Shown piece by piece: positions 53,992 through 63,433 of a stretch of DNA of 64,000 nucleotides. A program made the translations under genes and the position numbers. Under the pieces are notes generated by a model. It was not told where the DNA came from. It saw nothing but the letters and a program-made list of their open reading frames with translations, and searched no databases. Every line of letters begins with the position of its first letter. Position 1 is the first letter of the stretch. Location: assembly GCA_013178375.1 (NCBI GenBank), contig JABLXQ010000008.1:1-64000 (forward strand). Direction: 5' to 3'. The stretch is from Gammaproteobacteria bacterium (GTDB lineage: Bacteria > Pseudomonadota > Gammaproteobacteria > Pseudomonadales > Ketobacteraceae).

Positions 53992-54705
53992 TCAGTCGAA
54001 CTTGACGCCCAACCGGTGTCCCACTTCCTCGTAGGATTCCACCACACCGCCCAGACCCTGGCGAAAGCGGTCCTTGTCCAGCTTCTTGCGGGTGTCCTTG
54101 TCCCACAGGCGGCAACCATCGGGCGAGAACTCGTCGCCCAGAATCACGCGGCCGTCATACACACCGAATTCCAGCTTGTAATCCACCAGCAGCATGCCGC
54201 CATCCAGGAACAGCTGCTTGAGCACGCCGTTCACCTTGAAGGTCAGTTCCTTCATTTTCTCCACCTGCTCCGGCGTAGCCCAGCCGAAACTGCGGATGTG
54301 GTATTCGTTCACCATGGGATCGCCCAGGGCGTCGTTTTTCAGGAAAAACTCAAACGTCGGCGGGCTCAGATCCTGCCCTTCCGCCACACCCAGACGCTTG
54401 CAGATGCTGCCGGCGGAAATGTTGCGCACCACGCATTCCAGCGGAATCATCTCCAGCTTCTTCACCAGGGACTCGGTGTCGTTCAGCAGTTTGATGAAAT
54501 GCGTTTCGATGCCTGCTGCTTCCAGCTTCTGCATGATGAACGCATTGAACTTGTTGTTGACCATGCCCTTGCGATCCAGCTGCTCGACTTTCTTGCCGTC
54601 GAACGCAGAGGTGTCATTGCGATACAGCATGACATAGACGTTGGCATCATCGGTGGTGAAAACGGATTTGGCTTTACCCTTGTAAAGCTCCTGACGCTTT
54701 TCCAT
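53992..54705 (-). CDS. purC: Phosphoribosylaminoimidazole-succinocarboxamide synthase
   Basis: A 237-residue purine enzyme joining CAIR and aspartate with [17 protein letters not shown] is the nucleotide-binding start, [14 protein letters not shown] and VDYKLEFG...[13 protein letters not shown] are the PurC signatures. Standard length. It is the last gene of the dapA-bamC-MBL-purC run, 51 nt after the MBL gene. Confidence 0.96.
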   Translation of the reverse strand: MEKRQELYKGKAKSVFTTDDANVYVMLYRNDTSAFDGKKVEQLDRKGMVNNKFNAFIMQKLEAAGIETHFIKLLNDTESLVKKLEMIPLECVVRNISAGSICKRLGVAEGQDLSPPTFEFFLKNDALGDPMVNEYHIRSFGWATPEQVEKMKELTFKVNGVLKQLFLDGGMLLVDYKLEFGVYDGRVILGDEFSPDGCRLWDKDTRKKLDKDRFRQGLGGVVESYEEVGHRLGVKFD

Positions 54706-54756
54706 TGTTATTACCTTTACGCAATACCCGGTTGGTTAGGATTCAAGATGTACATT

Positions 54757-55587
54757 TCAGATTTCAAAATCGATGGCCAGCTGGCGCGGCGGCACCGGCT
54801 TGGCGGAATTCTGCTTGCGACTGATGCTGCACCAGTCCAGCCCACTCTTCTGACCCGCCACCTGGATGATGCCCTCCGTCGCGGACCTCGCATCCAGTAA
54901 CGCCTGCACCGCCAGCGCCGGCGTGTTGTTGGTCTGGCTGATGTGGGTCACGATCAGGTGTTGCAACCCGTCATGTCCCACCTGCCGCAACATATCGGCC
55001 GCCTGCTGGTTGTTCAAGTGTCCCAGCGCACCGGCCACCCGCCGCTTGAGCTGCGCAGGATAAGGCCCCTCCGCCAGCATCCGCAAGTCGTGGTTGCACT
55101 CCAGCATCAGCGCATCACAACCCTGATAACTCGTCACCATCTGCCGGTTGATTGAACCGGCATCGGTGAGAATACCCAGACGCGCGCTGGCGGTGGCAAA
55201 CACAAACTGACAGGGCTCGCGGGCATCGTGCGGCACGGGAACCGGTTCAATCTGCATTCCGGCCAGACTGAACGTCGTACCGGGCTCAATCAGATTGAGC
55301 AGACTCTCATCCAGCTCACCGTTGAGCCGTGCACTGAAAGTGCCCCAGGTGGTGTACACCGGCAGCCGGTAACGATTGGCCAGCCGGGCGACACCCTTTA
55401 TATGATCACTGTGCTCGTGGGTCACCAGAATGCCGGCCAGATCGTCCGTGGACAAGCCCCGCGCCTGCAACCGGGCGACCGTTTCCCGGCCTGAAAAACC
55501 ACAATCCAGCAGTACCGTTCCCTCGCTGCCATTGGCGATCAGCGTACCGTTGCCGTCGCTGCCGCTGCCAATGGAAGCGAACCGCAC
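54757..55587 (-). CDS. MBL-fold metallohydrolase (YycJ-like)
   Basis: A 276-residue metallo-beta-lactamase-fold hydrolase: VTHEHSDHIKG is the HxHxDH zinc motif, DAGSINRQM and LGHLNNQQ supply later ligands, and ECNHD sits between. YycJ relatives are 5'-3' DNA exonucleases. Starts at GTG, sharing one base with the bamC stop (TAGTG), so translation is coupled to bamC. Same order as in pseudomonads. Confidence 0.9.
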   Translation of the reverse strand: MRFASIGSGSDGNGTLIANGSEGTVLLDCGFSGRETVARLQARGLSTDDLAGILVTHEHSDHIKGVARLANRYRLPVYTTWGTFSARLNGELDESLLNLIEPGTTFSLAGMQIEPVPVPHDAREPCQFVFATASARLGILTDAGSINRQMVTSYQGCDALMLECNHDLRMLAEGPYPAQLKRRVAGALGHLNNQQAADMLRQVGHDGLQHLIVTHISQTNNTPALAVQALLDARSATEGIIQVAGQKSGLDWCSISRKQNSAKPVPPRQLAIDFEI

Positions 55588-56705
55588 TACTCCAGGCTCT
55601 CCCGCAGACGGTTGAGAATGCGGGCCGAATCTTCCTTTGGTGCCAGCGCATCATCATCCAGCTGCACCGACACCTGCACACCGGTCTCGGAACGGGACAG
55701 TCTCAATTGCAGCGGCTGTTCATCGTCGTCATCCGGATCGGCCTTGCCCAGATAATAAATGCCCAGACTGCGATCAAGGTCGTCAGTCGGAATGCGAGCC
55801 CGCTGCAGCGCCATGCCCACTTCCTGCCAGGCGCGGTTGAAATCCTGGTTGATCACCAGAACCGGATAACCGTTGCCGTCATAGGTCATGACGAATTTCG
55901 GCAACGCTTTCAGATCCTGCGACAGTACCGACACGCCCACCTGACGGCCGCCCTCGCCGAGGAAATCCATCAGTTCGTTGTAGAGGATCTCCACCATCTC
56001 AGGATCTTCCGGTTCGTCCGGCCATTCGATCTCGTCTGCGGTAGGCAGTGAATCGCTGCTGCGGCTGGTTTCGATCTGGTTGATGGTGACTATCGTGTCC
56101 CCGTCATCCTTCCCGGACGACATGGACAGATGGAATCGAACCCGCTCATTGTCTTCACCCCAGGAGAACCAGCCGAAGAAGGAGTCCCAGAAACCAGGTC
56201 CGTCATCTTCTTCGCCATCCGGACCGCCTTCACGGGTGCCAAACTCATCCTCATCGTGGCGACGGGGTTTCAGCCAGCCGGTTTCCAGGGTGCCTTTGGC
56301 GGCATCCTCGTGATCAATGGTGAATCCGTTGGAAATCAGAAAATCCCGCAACTGGGGCCACAGCGTAGCCGCAGGCTGCTCAACCACCAGCCACTGCCGC
56401 TCATCCTCGTCGGCGCGCAACTCAAGGCCTGCGGATTCATCCACGCTCACCAGGGCCTGGGGCCGGGGCAGATCGTCGCTGTCCTTGGGTACATAGAAAT
56501 TGCCCTGGCCCAGCGTCGGAATCGGATAACGCTGCTTGAGTTCCTTCGCCTCCATCCCGGACGGTACTTTCAGCGACTCAATGCTTTGCGCATCCTTGTA
56601 ATCCATGGCGCGCTCGCGGAACTGGCCTTCCTCGCCAAACAGCCAGGCACAGCCGGAAATCGCCAGCAGCACGGGTAAAACCAGCGCGTGTTGCATCAAA
56701 CGCAT
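55587..56705 (-). CDS. bamC: Outer-membrane assembly lipoprotein BamC
   Basis: A 372-residue lipoprotein with lipobox ISGC (signal MRLMQHALVLPVLLA). The conserved BamC stretch is QRYPIPTLG near the N-terminus, and the C-terminal two helix-grip domains are recognisable (VLVINQDFNRAWQEVG). An insert rich in Asp/Glu (DGEEDDGPG...) near residue 180 is longer than in E. coli. It lies 22 nt after dapA, the classical order. Part of the BAM complex that folds outer-membrane proteins. Confidence 0.93.
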   Translation of the reverse strand: MRLMQHALVLPVLLAISGCAWLFGEEGQFRERAMDYKDAQSIESLKVPSGMEAKELKQRYPIPTLGQGNFYVPKDSDDLPRPQALVSVDESAGLELRADEDERQWLVVEQPAATLWPQLRDFLISNGFTIDHEDAAKGTLETGWLKPRRHDEDEFGTREGGPDGEEDDGPGFWDSFFGWFSWGEDNERVRFHLSMSSGKDDGDTIVTINQIETSRSSDSLPTADEIEWPDEPEDPEMVEILYNELMDFLGEGGRQVGVSVLSQDLKALPKFVMTYDGNGYPVLVINQDFNRAWQEVGMALQRARIPTDDLDRSLGIYYLGKADPDDDDEQPLQLRLSRSETGVQVSVQLDDDALAPKEDSARILNRLRESLE

Positions 56706-56727
56706 GAACGTCTCCGAAGAGCTGGAA

Positions 56728-57603
56728 TCAGACAAGGCCCGCTTTTTTCAGCGCATCAGTCACGGGCTGGTGGAATTTTTCCGACAGGGGCGTCAGCGGC
56801 AGGCGGATGCCCGGGCCGATCAGTCCCATGCGTTGCAGGGCCCATTTCACCGGAATCGGATTCGCTTCCAGGAACAGGTTCTGGTGCAGGTCGGTCAGGG
56901 GGGTATTGATGGCCTCGGCACGGGCACGGTCACCCGCCAGAGCAGCGGCGCACAGATCGGCCATCGCCCTGGGCGCCACGTTGGCTGTCACGGAAATGTT
57001 GCCCTTGGCACCCAGCAGGATCAATTCGTAGGCAGTGGCGTCATCGCCGGAATAGAGCAGGATCTGGTCGCCACACAGTTCCAGGATCTTGCGGCCACGA
57101 GCCAGATCGCCGGTGGCTTCCTTGATCGCCACCACGTTGGGGTGAACGGCGATGCGGGCCACGGTTTCGGGCAACATGTCACAGGCGGTACGGCCTGGCA
57201 CGTTATAGAGCATCTGGGGAATGTCCACCGCATCGGCAATCGCCATGTGGTGGCGGTACAGACCTTCCTGGGTGGGCTTGTTGTAATAAGGCGTCACCAG
57301 GAGACAGGCATCGGCGCCAACGGACTTGGCTTCCTGGGTGAGTTCTATGGCTTCCCGGGTACTGTTGGCACCGGTGCCGGCAATGACAGGAATACGGCGG
57401 TCGGAGCGCTCGACAGTGAAACGGATGACATCACAATGTTCGTCGACGTCCAGGGTGGCGGATTCACCGGTGGTGCCCACCGCCACAATGGCGCTGGTAC
57501 CCTGCTCAATGTGCCAGTCGATGAGACGGGCCAGTGCATCCCAGTCGATACTGTCATCCGCGTGCATTGGCGTCACCAACGCGACGATGCTTCCTGTAAT
57601 CAT
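56728..57603 (-). CDS. dapA: 4-hydroxy-tetrahydrodipicolinate synthase
   Basis: A 291-residue aldolase that condenses pyruvate with aspartate semialdehyde in lysine/diaminopimelate synthesis. GTTGESATL, the Tyr in YYNKPTQEGLY and the Schiff-base Lys in VVAIKEATGDL are canonical. ATG 57603 chosen from family length. First gene of the run leading to purC; divergent from gcvR. Confidence 0.96.
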   Translation of the reverse strand: MITGSIVALVTPMHADDSIDWDALARLIDWHIEQGTSAIVAVGTTGESATLDVDEHCDVIRFTVERSDRRIPVIAGTGANSTREAIELTQEAKSVGADACLLVTPYYNKPTQEGLYRHHMAIADAVDIPQMLYNVPGRTACDMLPETVARIAVHPNVVAIKEATGDLARGRKILELCGDQILLYSGDDATAYELILLGAKGNISVTANVAPRAMADLCAAALAGDRARAEAINTPLTDLHQNLFLEANPIPVKWALQRMGLIGPGIRLPLTPLSEKFHQPVTDALKKAGLV

Positions 57604-57891
57604 GTTTGTTCCGTTCTCCACCCTGTCAAGCAAGCGGCTATGGTACTGATGCACCGGAGCAATAACAAGCGCCCGCCCCGTTGGTGCCGCAATTCGCGCC
57701 CGGTTCGGGCAAAATCCGCGATCAATCTGAATATTTGCAGCATTTTCAGCTAGTTGTTCCCCAAATCGGATGCTAAACTCCTAGCAAGCATTCACTTGGT
57801 CATATGCGCACCGGTTTTGGTTCCGCAATTCCCGTTCCCAACCGGGAAAAGACCAGAAGAACGGACAGAATGAACAGAACGGAAAGCTGAC

Positions 57892-58419
57892 ATGCAGGAA
57901 TTTCTGGTCGTATCCGCCATTGGCGAAGACAAACCCGGCATCATCAATGCGCTGTCGCAGGTCGCGACGGAATCGGGCTGCAACATTCTGGACACCCGCA
58001 TGACCGTGCTGGGCGGCGAGTTCGCCCTGCTGATGATGCTCAACGGCGCCGAAGCCGCCATCATCAAAGCCTCTGACCAATTCCCGGCAGTGGCCGACCG
58101 TTTCGGCCTCACCACCATTCTGAAACGCACCCAGCCACGTCGCGTCAATCAGGCTGCCCGGCCCTACCGCGTCAACGTGGTGGCCCTGGATCATCCGGGC
58201 ATCGTGCGTGAAATCGCCGGTTTTTTTGGCAATCGCCAAATCAACATTGAAGAAATGGAAACCGGCACCTATGCTGCTGCCCATACGGGTACACCCATGT
58301 TTTCTCTGGAAATGACCGTAAATGTTCCGGCAACGATCCCGATTGCGGGGCTTAAAGACGCGTTCGTGACCTTCTGCGACGAACGCAACCTGGATGCATC
58401 GATCGAGCCGCGCAGATAA
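57892..58419 (+). CDS. gcvR: Glycine cleavage system regulator, double ACT domain
   Basis: A 175-residue protein of two ACT domains (EDKPGIINALSQVATESGC in the first, DHPGIVREIAGFF in the second). In E. coli GcvR binds GcvA to repress gcvTHP; pseudomonads have this paralogue next to bcp, as here. Divergent from dapA, 58 nt before bcp. Confidence 0.88.
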   Translation: MQEFLVVSAIGEDKPGIINALSQVATESGCNILDTRMTVLGGEFALLMMLNGAEAAIIKASDQFPAVADRFGLTTILKRTQPRRVNQAARPYRVNVVALDHPGIVREIAGFFGNRQINIEEMETGTYAAAHTGTPMFSLEMTVNVPATIPIAGLKDAFVTFCDERNLDASIEPRR

Positions 58420-58477
58420 GCCGGTGCGGCTCGTGTTCCACTCACAAAAAGAACCAAGACAGGCTTAGGAGGAGTCA

Positions 58478-58948
58478 ATGGCAACCGTAGAACTCGATAA
58501 ACCGGTTCCGGATTTCGCGGCACAGGCCACCGGCATGAAAGACATCGTGCTTTCAAAGCTGAATGGCTGGAAGGTCGTGCTCTATTTCTATCCCAAGGAC
58601 AACACCCCCGGCTGCACCACCGAGGGACTGGATTTTCGCGAGTTTTACGCTGATTTCCTGAAAGCCAAAACCCTGGTGTTCGGGGTCTCCAAGGACACGC
58701 TGAAATCCCATGAACAGTTCAAGGCCCAGCACAACCTGCCGTTTGAACTGATCTCCGACACCGATGCCTATCTGTGCCGCATGTTCGAGGTGATCCAGCT
58801 GATCAACCTGCAGGGCAAGCAGATCCCGGGCGTGGAACGCAGCACCTTCCTGATCGACTCCAGTGGCGTACTGCGCCGGGAGTGGCGCAAGGTGCGGGTG
58901 AACGGTCATGTGGAAGAAGTGCTGGAAGCGGCGGAAGGTATCAACTGA
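58478..58948 (+). CDS. bcp: Peroxiredoxin, Bcp/PrxQ type
   Basis: A 156-residue thiol peroxidase with peroxidatic C46 in KDNTPGCTTEG. The resolving Cys that lies five residues later in E. coli Bcp is absent (Leu/Gly there); C100 may take that role, or it is a one-Cys form. TTAGGAGGAG precedes the ATG. Followed by a terminator. Confidence 0.9.
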   Translation: MATVELDKPVPDFAAQATGMKDIVLSKLNGWKVVLYFYPKDNTPGCTTEGLDFREFYADFLKAKTLVFGVSKDTLKSHEQFKAQHNLPFELISDTDAYLCRMFEVIQLINLQGKQIPGVERSTFLIDSSGVLRREWRKVRVNGHVEEVLEAAEGIN

Positions 58949-58994
58949 TCCGGTTTCAGACGGTCTGCGGCAGTTGACGCTGTAAAAAGCAAAG

Positions 58995-59022
58995 AGGGCG
59001 GCCCCTGCGAGCCGCCCTTTTT
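58995..59022. terminator. Intrinsic terminator between bcp and perM
   Basis: AGGGCGGC/GCCGCCCT (58995-59002, 59011-59018) followed by TTTTTAT; serves bcp and, in weaker form, the convergent perM gene. Confidence 0.85.
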
Positions 59023-59056
59023 ATATGTGCGTTTTTTGCCCACCAAACGAGTGCAC

Positions 59057-60151
59057 TCACTCCTCGGTGACGTCGAGCCATTCCGTCGAGTTGGGCGGCA
59101 ACTCACGGCGCGGCCAGGAACTGAAGACTGCTTTCACCAGAGTCGCCAGCGGAATCGCAAAGAACACGCCCCACAACCCCCAGAAACCGCCAAACACCAG
59201 CACTGCCGTGATAATGGCCACCGGATGCATGTTCACCGCCTCGGAAAACAGCAGCGGCACCAGCACGTTGCCGTCCAGCCCCTGAATGACGGTGTACACG
59301 ATCATCACCCACATGAATTCCGAACTGAGGCCGAACTGGAAGTAGGCCACCACCGCCACCGGTATGGTCACCACCACGGCGCCGATATAGGGCACCACCA
59401 CACTTAGCCCCACCAGCAGCCCCAGCAATGCCGCATAGTTCACCCCCATCACCACCAGGGCGATGTACGTCACGCCACCGCAGATCAGGATCTCGATGGC
59501 CTTGCCCCGCACATAGTTGGAGATCTGCGTGTCCATTTCCGTCATCACCCGGGAAATGAAAGGACGATTCTCCGGCAGGAAGCTGACGGCCCAGGCGATC
59601 AGGCGCTCCTTGTCTTTCAGGAAGAAGAACACCAGCAGGGGCACCAGTACGAGGAAGATCAGCACGCCCATCAGGTTTTCGAAATTGGCCAGGGAGACAC
59701 TGAGCACCGACTGCACCACATCGGTCACGGCCTTGGTGGTATAACTGCTGAGCTCCCTGGCGGCATCCGGCGACACCAGTTCCGGATAACGCTCCGGCAG
59801 CATACCCAGAAATACGTTGGCCTCCACCAGCAGGCGCGGCAACTGTTCGTTGACCAACCGCTCCAGCTGGCCCCAGGTCAGCGGCACCAGCACGAACAGG
59901 AACGCTACCTGCGAAGCGAGGAACAATATATAGGTGGAAAGAAAGGCCACCAGCGGCGGCACCCGGTGCCGTTTCAGGTTATTGATCAGGCCTTGCAGCA
60001 GGTAGGACAGCACAATGGCTGTCAGCACCGGTGCCAGCACCGTTCCCATGGTGATCAGGATCGTGAAGCCAACGACCAGCACCACCATCAGCAACACGGC
60101 TTCCTGGTCGGAAAAGTACTGCTTGTACCAGTGACTGAAAAACTGAAGCAT
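59057..60151 (-). CDS. perM: AI-2E/PerM family transporter
   Basis: A 364-residue membrane protein of the AI-2E exporter family with seven to eight helices and the typical long central loop; GLLVGLSVVVPYIGAVVV and DGNVLVPLLFSEAVNMHPVAII are the signatures. Substrate is not established for PerM members. It begins 9 nt downstream of the tusA-like gene. Confidence 0.88.
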   Translation of the reverse strand: MLQFFSHWYKQYFSDQEAVLLMVVLVVGFTILITMGTVLAPVLTAIVLSYLLQGLINNLKRHRVPPLVAFLSTYILFLASQVAFLFVLVPLTWGQLERLVNEQLPRLLVEANVFLGMLPERYPELVSPDAARELSSYTTKAVTDVVQSVLSVSLANFENLMGVLIFLVLVPLLVFFFLKDKERLIAWAVSFLPENRPFISRVMTEMDTQISNYVRGKAIEILICGGVTYIALVVMGVNYAALLGLLVGLSVVVPYIGAVVVTIPVAVVAYFQFGLSSEFMWVMIVYTVIQGLDGNVLVPLLFSEAVNMHPVAIITAVLVFGGFWGLWGVFFAIPLATLVKAVFSSWPRRELPPNSTEWLDVTEE

Positions 60152-60160
60152 GCCGCTCCC

Positions 60161-60394
60161 TTATTGGTTGCCCTTCTCGATCAGGAACTGGAACTCGCCC
60201 CCCTGTTCGACACTCTGCAACAACCGGTGGCCCGCCTGGGCGGCAAACGCGCTGAAATCCCGCACTGATCCGGGATCGGTGGTCAGCACCTTGATCTGCT
60301 GGCCCGGCTGCATCCGGTTGAGCTGCTGTTTCAGTTTCAGCAAGGGAAGCGGACACTGCAAACCACGGGTGTCCAACTGAGTGATGTCGTTCAT
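60161..60394 (-). CDS. TusA-family sulphur carrier
   Basis: A 77-residue protein with the CPxP motif at C14 (LQCPLPLLKLKQ), the site that carries a persulphide. The P. aeruginosa gene at this same position, between bepA and perM, has been linked to molybdenum homeostasis rather than tRNA thiolation, which may hold here. Cotranscribed with perM. Confidence 0.88.
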   Translation of the reverse strand: MNDITQLDTRGLQCPLPLLKLKQQLNRMQPGQQIKVLTTDPGSVRDFSAFAAQAGHRLLQSVEQGGEFQFLIEKGNQ

Positions 60395-60592
60395 GGGGCG
60401 GAATGTGGCACTTTTGCTCGGAATAGAAGTCTCACTATAGCCAAGCGAACCCGGTTTTGGTACATGCCGATCCCATTAAGTAAATGATCTTTTTGGCTTT
60501 GTGCACCGAATACGATCTGCTACCCTTGATTGGCCGGTCAGCGGATTTTCACCCTCCTTCAACACTTTTCGATCGTAAGCCATCCAATTCAC

Positions 60593-62047
60593 ATGATGCT
60601 GCAGTTGCCATTCCGAATCCTCGTCTGGCTGAGCGCCCTGATTGTCAGCCAGCTGTTATGGGCTGCCGCGCTCCAGGCGGAAGAATTGCCCCGGCTGGGG
60701 GACTCCACTTCATCGGTGGTCAGCCCCGAGCAGGAGTATCGGCTGGGCCGGGCCTGGCTGCGGCAATTGCGGGCCCAGGCGCCCATCATCCAGGACCCGC
60801 TGATTCACGAGTATTTCTACGATCTGGTTTACCGGCTGGCGGCCAACAGCGAGATCCAGCGGCCGGACCTGGAAACCATCGTCCTCAACAGCCCCGATAT
60901 CAACGCCTTCGCCGTACCCGGCGGCATCATCGGGTTGAACGGCGGCCTGCTGCTGAACGCCCGCACCGAGGACGAACTGGCCGGCGTTATCGCCCACGAA
61001 TTGGCGCACCTTAGCCAGCGCCATTTTGCGCGGGCCATGGAACGGTCGCAGAGCACGTCCTGGGCCGGGCTGGCGGCGCTGCTGGCCAGCGTGGTGATCG
61101 CCGCCACTGCCGGGGGCGACGCAGGCATGGCCGCCCTGGCCACCACCCAGGCCGCGTCGATCGAATCCCAGCTGCGGTTCAGCCGCAACAATGAACAGGA
61201 AGCCGACCGCATCGGCATGCAGACCCTGGCCCGCTCCGGCATGAACCCGGGCGCCATGGCAGATTTCTTCGAAGCACTGCAACGCAGCATGCGCTATTCC
61301 GGCGAACTGCCGCCCGAATTCCTGTTGACCCACCCGGTCACAGAATCCCGCATTACCGATGCCCGCGCCCGGGCGGCGCAGTTGCCGGCGATGCCGGCCA
61401 GCAACTCGCTGGAGTTCGGGCTGATGAAGATGCGCACCTCGGTCATGTTCGCCCGCGACACCTCGGCCACCATCAACGACCTGCTCAACCAGCGCAAGTC
61501 CGGCACGGAATTTCTGGAAGTGAACGAGTACGGACTGGCCTGCGCCTATTCCAAGGCCAATCAGCTGGACCAGGCACTGACGACCATCAATGGCCTGTTG
61601 CTGCGGCGCCCGGATCGCATCACCTATATCGCCACCAAGGCCGAGATCCTGAACCAGAGCGGCCGCTACAAGGATTCGATCCAGCTGCTGGAATCCGCCC
61701 TCAAATACAGCCCGGAAAATTATGTGCTCACCATTCACTACGCCAACGCGCTGATCAAAAGCAACCGGGCGGCAGCCGCGGTGGATCTGCTGCGCTACCA
61801 GCTGACCCAGCACGAGTCCTGGCCGTTACTGTGGAGCATTCTGGCGGAAGCCTACGGCAAGTCGGACGACCGGCTCGGCGTCTATCAGGCGCGGGCGGAA
61901 TACTATTACCTGCACGGCCGCACGATGACCGCGCTGGAACAACTGCAATATGCATTGCCGCTGGCTGAGAAGCAGTTTCAGATGGCCGCAAAAATAAACG
62001 CCCGCATGGAGGAAATGCGGGCGTCCGAGTTTGATATGCGACTGTGA
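60593..62047 (+). CDS. bepA: Periplasmic M48 protease/chaperone with TPRs, BepA-like
   Basis: A 484-residue secreted protein: signal peptide to about AAALQAEE, M48 zinc site AHELAHLSQRH with the third ligand in NNEQEADRIG, and a C-terminal helical TPR part from about residue 310. BepA controls LptD and BAM assembly at the outer membrane, fitting the nearby bamC. ATGs at 60593 and 60596 are equivalent choices. Convergent with nadA. Confidence 0.92.
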   Translation: MMLQLPFRILVWLSALIVSQLLWAAALQAEELPRLGDSTSSVVSPEQEYRLGRAWLRQLRAQAPIIQDPLIHEYFYDLVYRLAANSEIQRPDLETIVLNSPDINAFAVPGGIIGLNGGLLLNARTEDELAGVIAHELAHLSQRHFARAMERSQSTSWAGLAALLASVVIAATAGGDAGMAALATTQAASIESQLRFSRNNEQEADRIGMQTLARSGMNPGAMADFFEALQRSMRYSGELPPEFLLTHPVTESRITDARARAAQLPAMPASNSLEFGLMKMRTSVMFARDTSATINDLLNQRKSGTEFLEVNEYGLACAYSKANQLDQALTTINGLLLRRPDRITYIATKAEILNQSGRYKDSIQLLESALKYSPENYVLTIHYANALIKSNRAAAAVDLLRYQLTQHESWPLLWSILAEAYGKSDDRLGVYQARAEYYYLHGRTMTALEQLQYALPLAEKQFQMAAKINARMEEMRASEFDMRL

Positions 62048-62050
62048 CGG

Positions 62051-63109
62051 TCAGGCGTTGCCTTTTACCGTCTTTTTGAGGGTGCGGGCAAAGTCCAGCA
62101 TGCGGTTCAACGGGATCATCGCCTGTTCGATCAGCGCCGGGTCCACCGTCACTTCGTTGCGATGAGTCTCCAGTTCCTGCGCCAGCACATCCAGGGTGTT
62201 CATCGCCATCCAGGGGCAATGGGCACAGGAGCGGCAGGTGGCGCCATTGCCGGCAGTAGGCGCCTCGATGAACGTTTTGCCCGGCGCCTGCTGCTGCATC
62301 TTGTAGAAAATGCCGCGATCCGTGGCGACGATGAAGGTGGGATTGGGCAGGTTTTTCGCGGCATTGATCAGCTGTGAAGTTGAGCCCACCACGTCCGCCA
62401 GTTTCACCACCGCTTCCGGCGATTCCGGGTGCACCAGGATCGCTGCATCGGGATAGACCCGCTTCATATCTTCCAGCGCCTTTGCCTTGAACTCTTCGTG
62501 CACGATGCAGGAACCGTCCCACAGCAACATGTCGGCACCGGTTACGCGTTGCACATAGGCGCCCAGATGTTTGTCCGGCGCCCAGATGATTTTCTTGCCC
62601 TGATCGTGCAGGTGTTGCACCAGATCCACGGCGATGCTGGAGGTCACCACCCAGTCTGCCCGTGCCTTCACGGCGGCAGAGGTATTGGCATAGACCACCA
62701 CTTCACGATCCGGATGCTGATCGCAGAAAGCGGAAAACTCATCGATCGGACAGCCCAGGTCCAGCGAACAGGTGGCTTCCAGAGTGGGCATCAGCACGGT
62801 TTTTTCGGGGCTGAGAATTTTTGCGGTTTCGCCCATGAACTTCACGCCGGCCACCACCAGGGTTTTAGCGGGATGCTCCTTGCCAAAACGGGCCATTTCC
62901 AGCGAATCCGACACACAGCCGCCGGTCTCCTCCGCCAGGGCCTGCAGTTCCGGCGCGGTGTAGTAATGTGCCACCAGCACCGCGTTCTGATCTTTCAGCA
63001 TCTGCTTGATACGGTCGCGGTACAGGGCCTGTTGTTGCTCGTCCAGGACCGGCGGCGCGTGCAGCGTGTCCAGGTGATAACGAACGAATTGGGAAACGGA
63101 ATCAGTCAT
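62051..63109 (-). CDS. nadA: Quinolinate synthase A
   Basis: A 352-residue 4Fe-4S enzyme condensing iminoaspartate and DHAP for NAD synthesis. The conserved cysteine regions [16 protein letters not shown] and [32 protein letters not shown] and [12 protein letters not shown] are all visible. Standard length. Only 3 nt separate its stop from bepA's stop. Confidence 0.96.
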   Translation of the reverse strand: MTDSVSQFVRYHLDTLHAPPVLDEQQQALYRDRIKQMLKDQNAVLVAHYYTAPELQALAEETGGCVSDSLEMARFGKEHPAKTLVVAGVKFMGETAKILSPEKTVLMPTLEATCSLDLGCPIDEFSAFCDQHPDREVVVYANTSAAVKARADWVVTSSIAVDLVQHLHDQGKKIIWAPDKHLGAYVQRVTGADMLLWDGSCIVHEEFKAKALEDMKRVYPDAAILVHPESPEAVVKLADVVGSTSQLINAAKNLPNPTFIVATDRGIFYKMQQQAPGKTFIEAPTAGNGATCRSCAHCPWMAMNTLDVLAQELETHRNEVTVDPALIEQAMIPLNRMLDFARTLKKTVKGNA

Positions 63110-63433
63110 GGGGAAACCTCGGAACAGGCGTTATCCTGGCGGCGGTGCAAAAAAGGCGGGCCATCATATCACACCGCTTTCGCTGCGATGGGACTGCAGG
63201 AATGATGGGGGCGCCGGAACCTCATTTAAAGGGCGGTTCTGGCCACGGAATCGGCAGCATCTGATTTACCTTTTGAATTTCATTCATTTAGATCCTGCAC
63301 GAATGCAGCAATCGGCCGTACCACGGCTAGAATTGAAAGATCAATTGGGCTATTTTAGGTCCGCATGCCGCTGGACTCATGATGTTATAGCCCGCCAACG
63401 TCCAACACCGGCCCACTCAAGACGAAGACGACG
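63110..63433. other. Divergent promoter region between nadA and the FHA gene
   Basis: About 320 nt, A/T-rich around 63260-63300 and 63320-63360. It must contain promoters for nadA and for the presumed type VI cluster. No gene seen. Confidence 0.5.

Noticed and set aside
63231-63252. TGGCCACGGAATCGGCA as a sigma-54 promoter for the T6SS-like gene
   Set aside because: The GG-to-GC spacing is 11 rather than 10 nt and the -12 half is poor.
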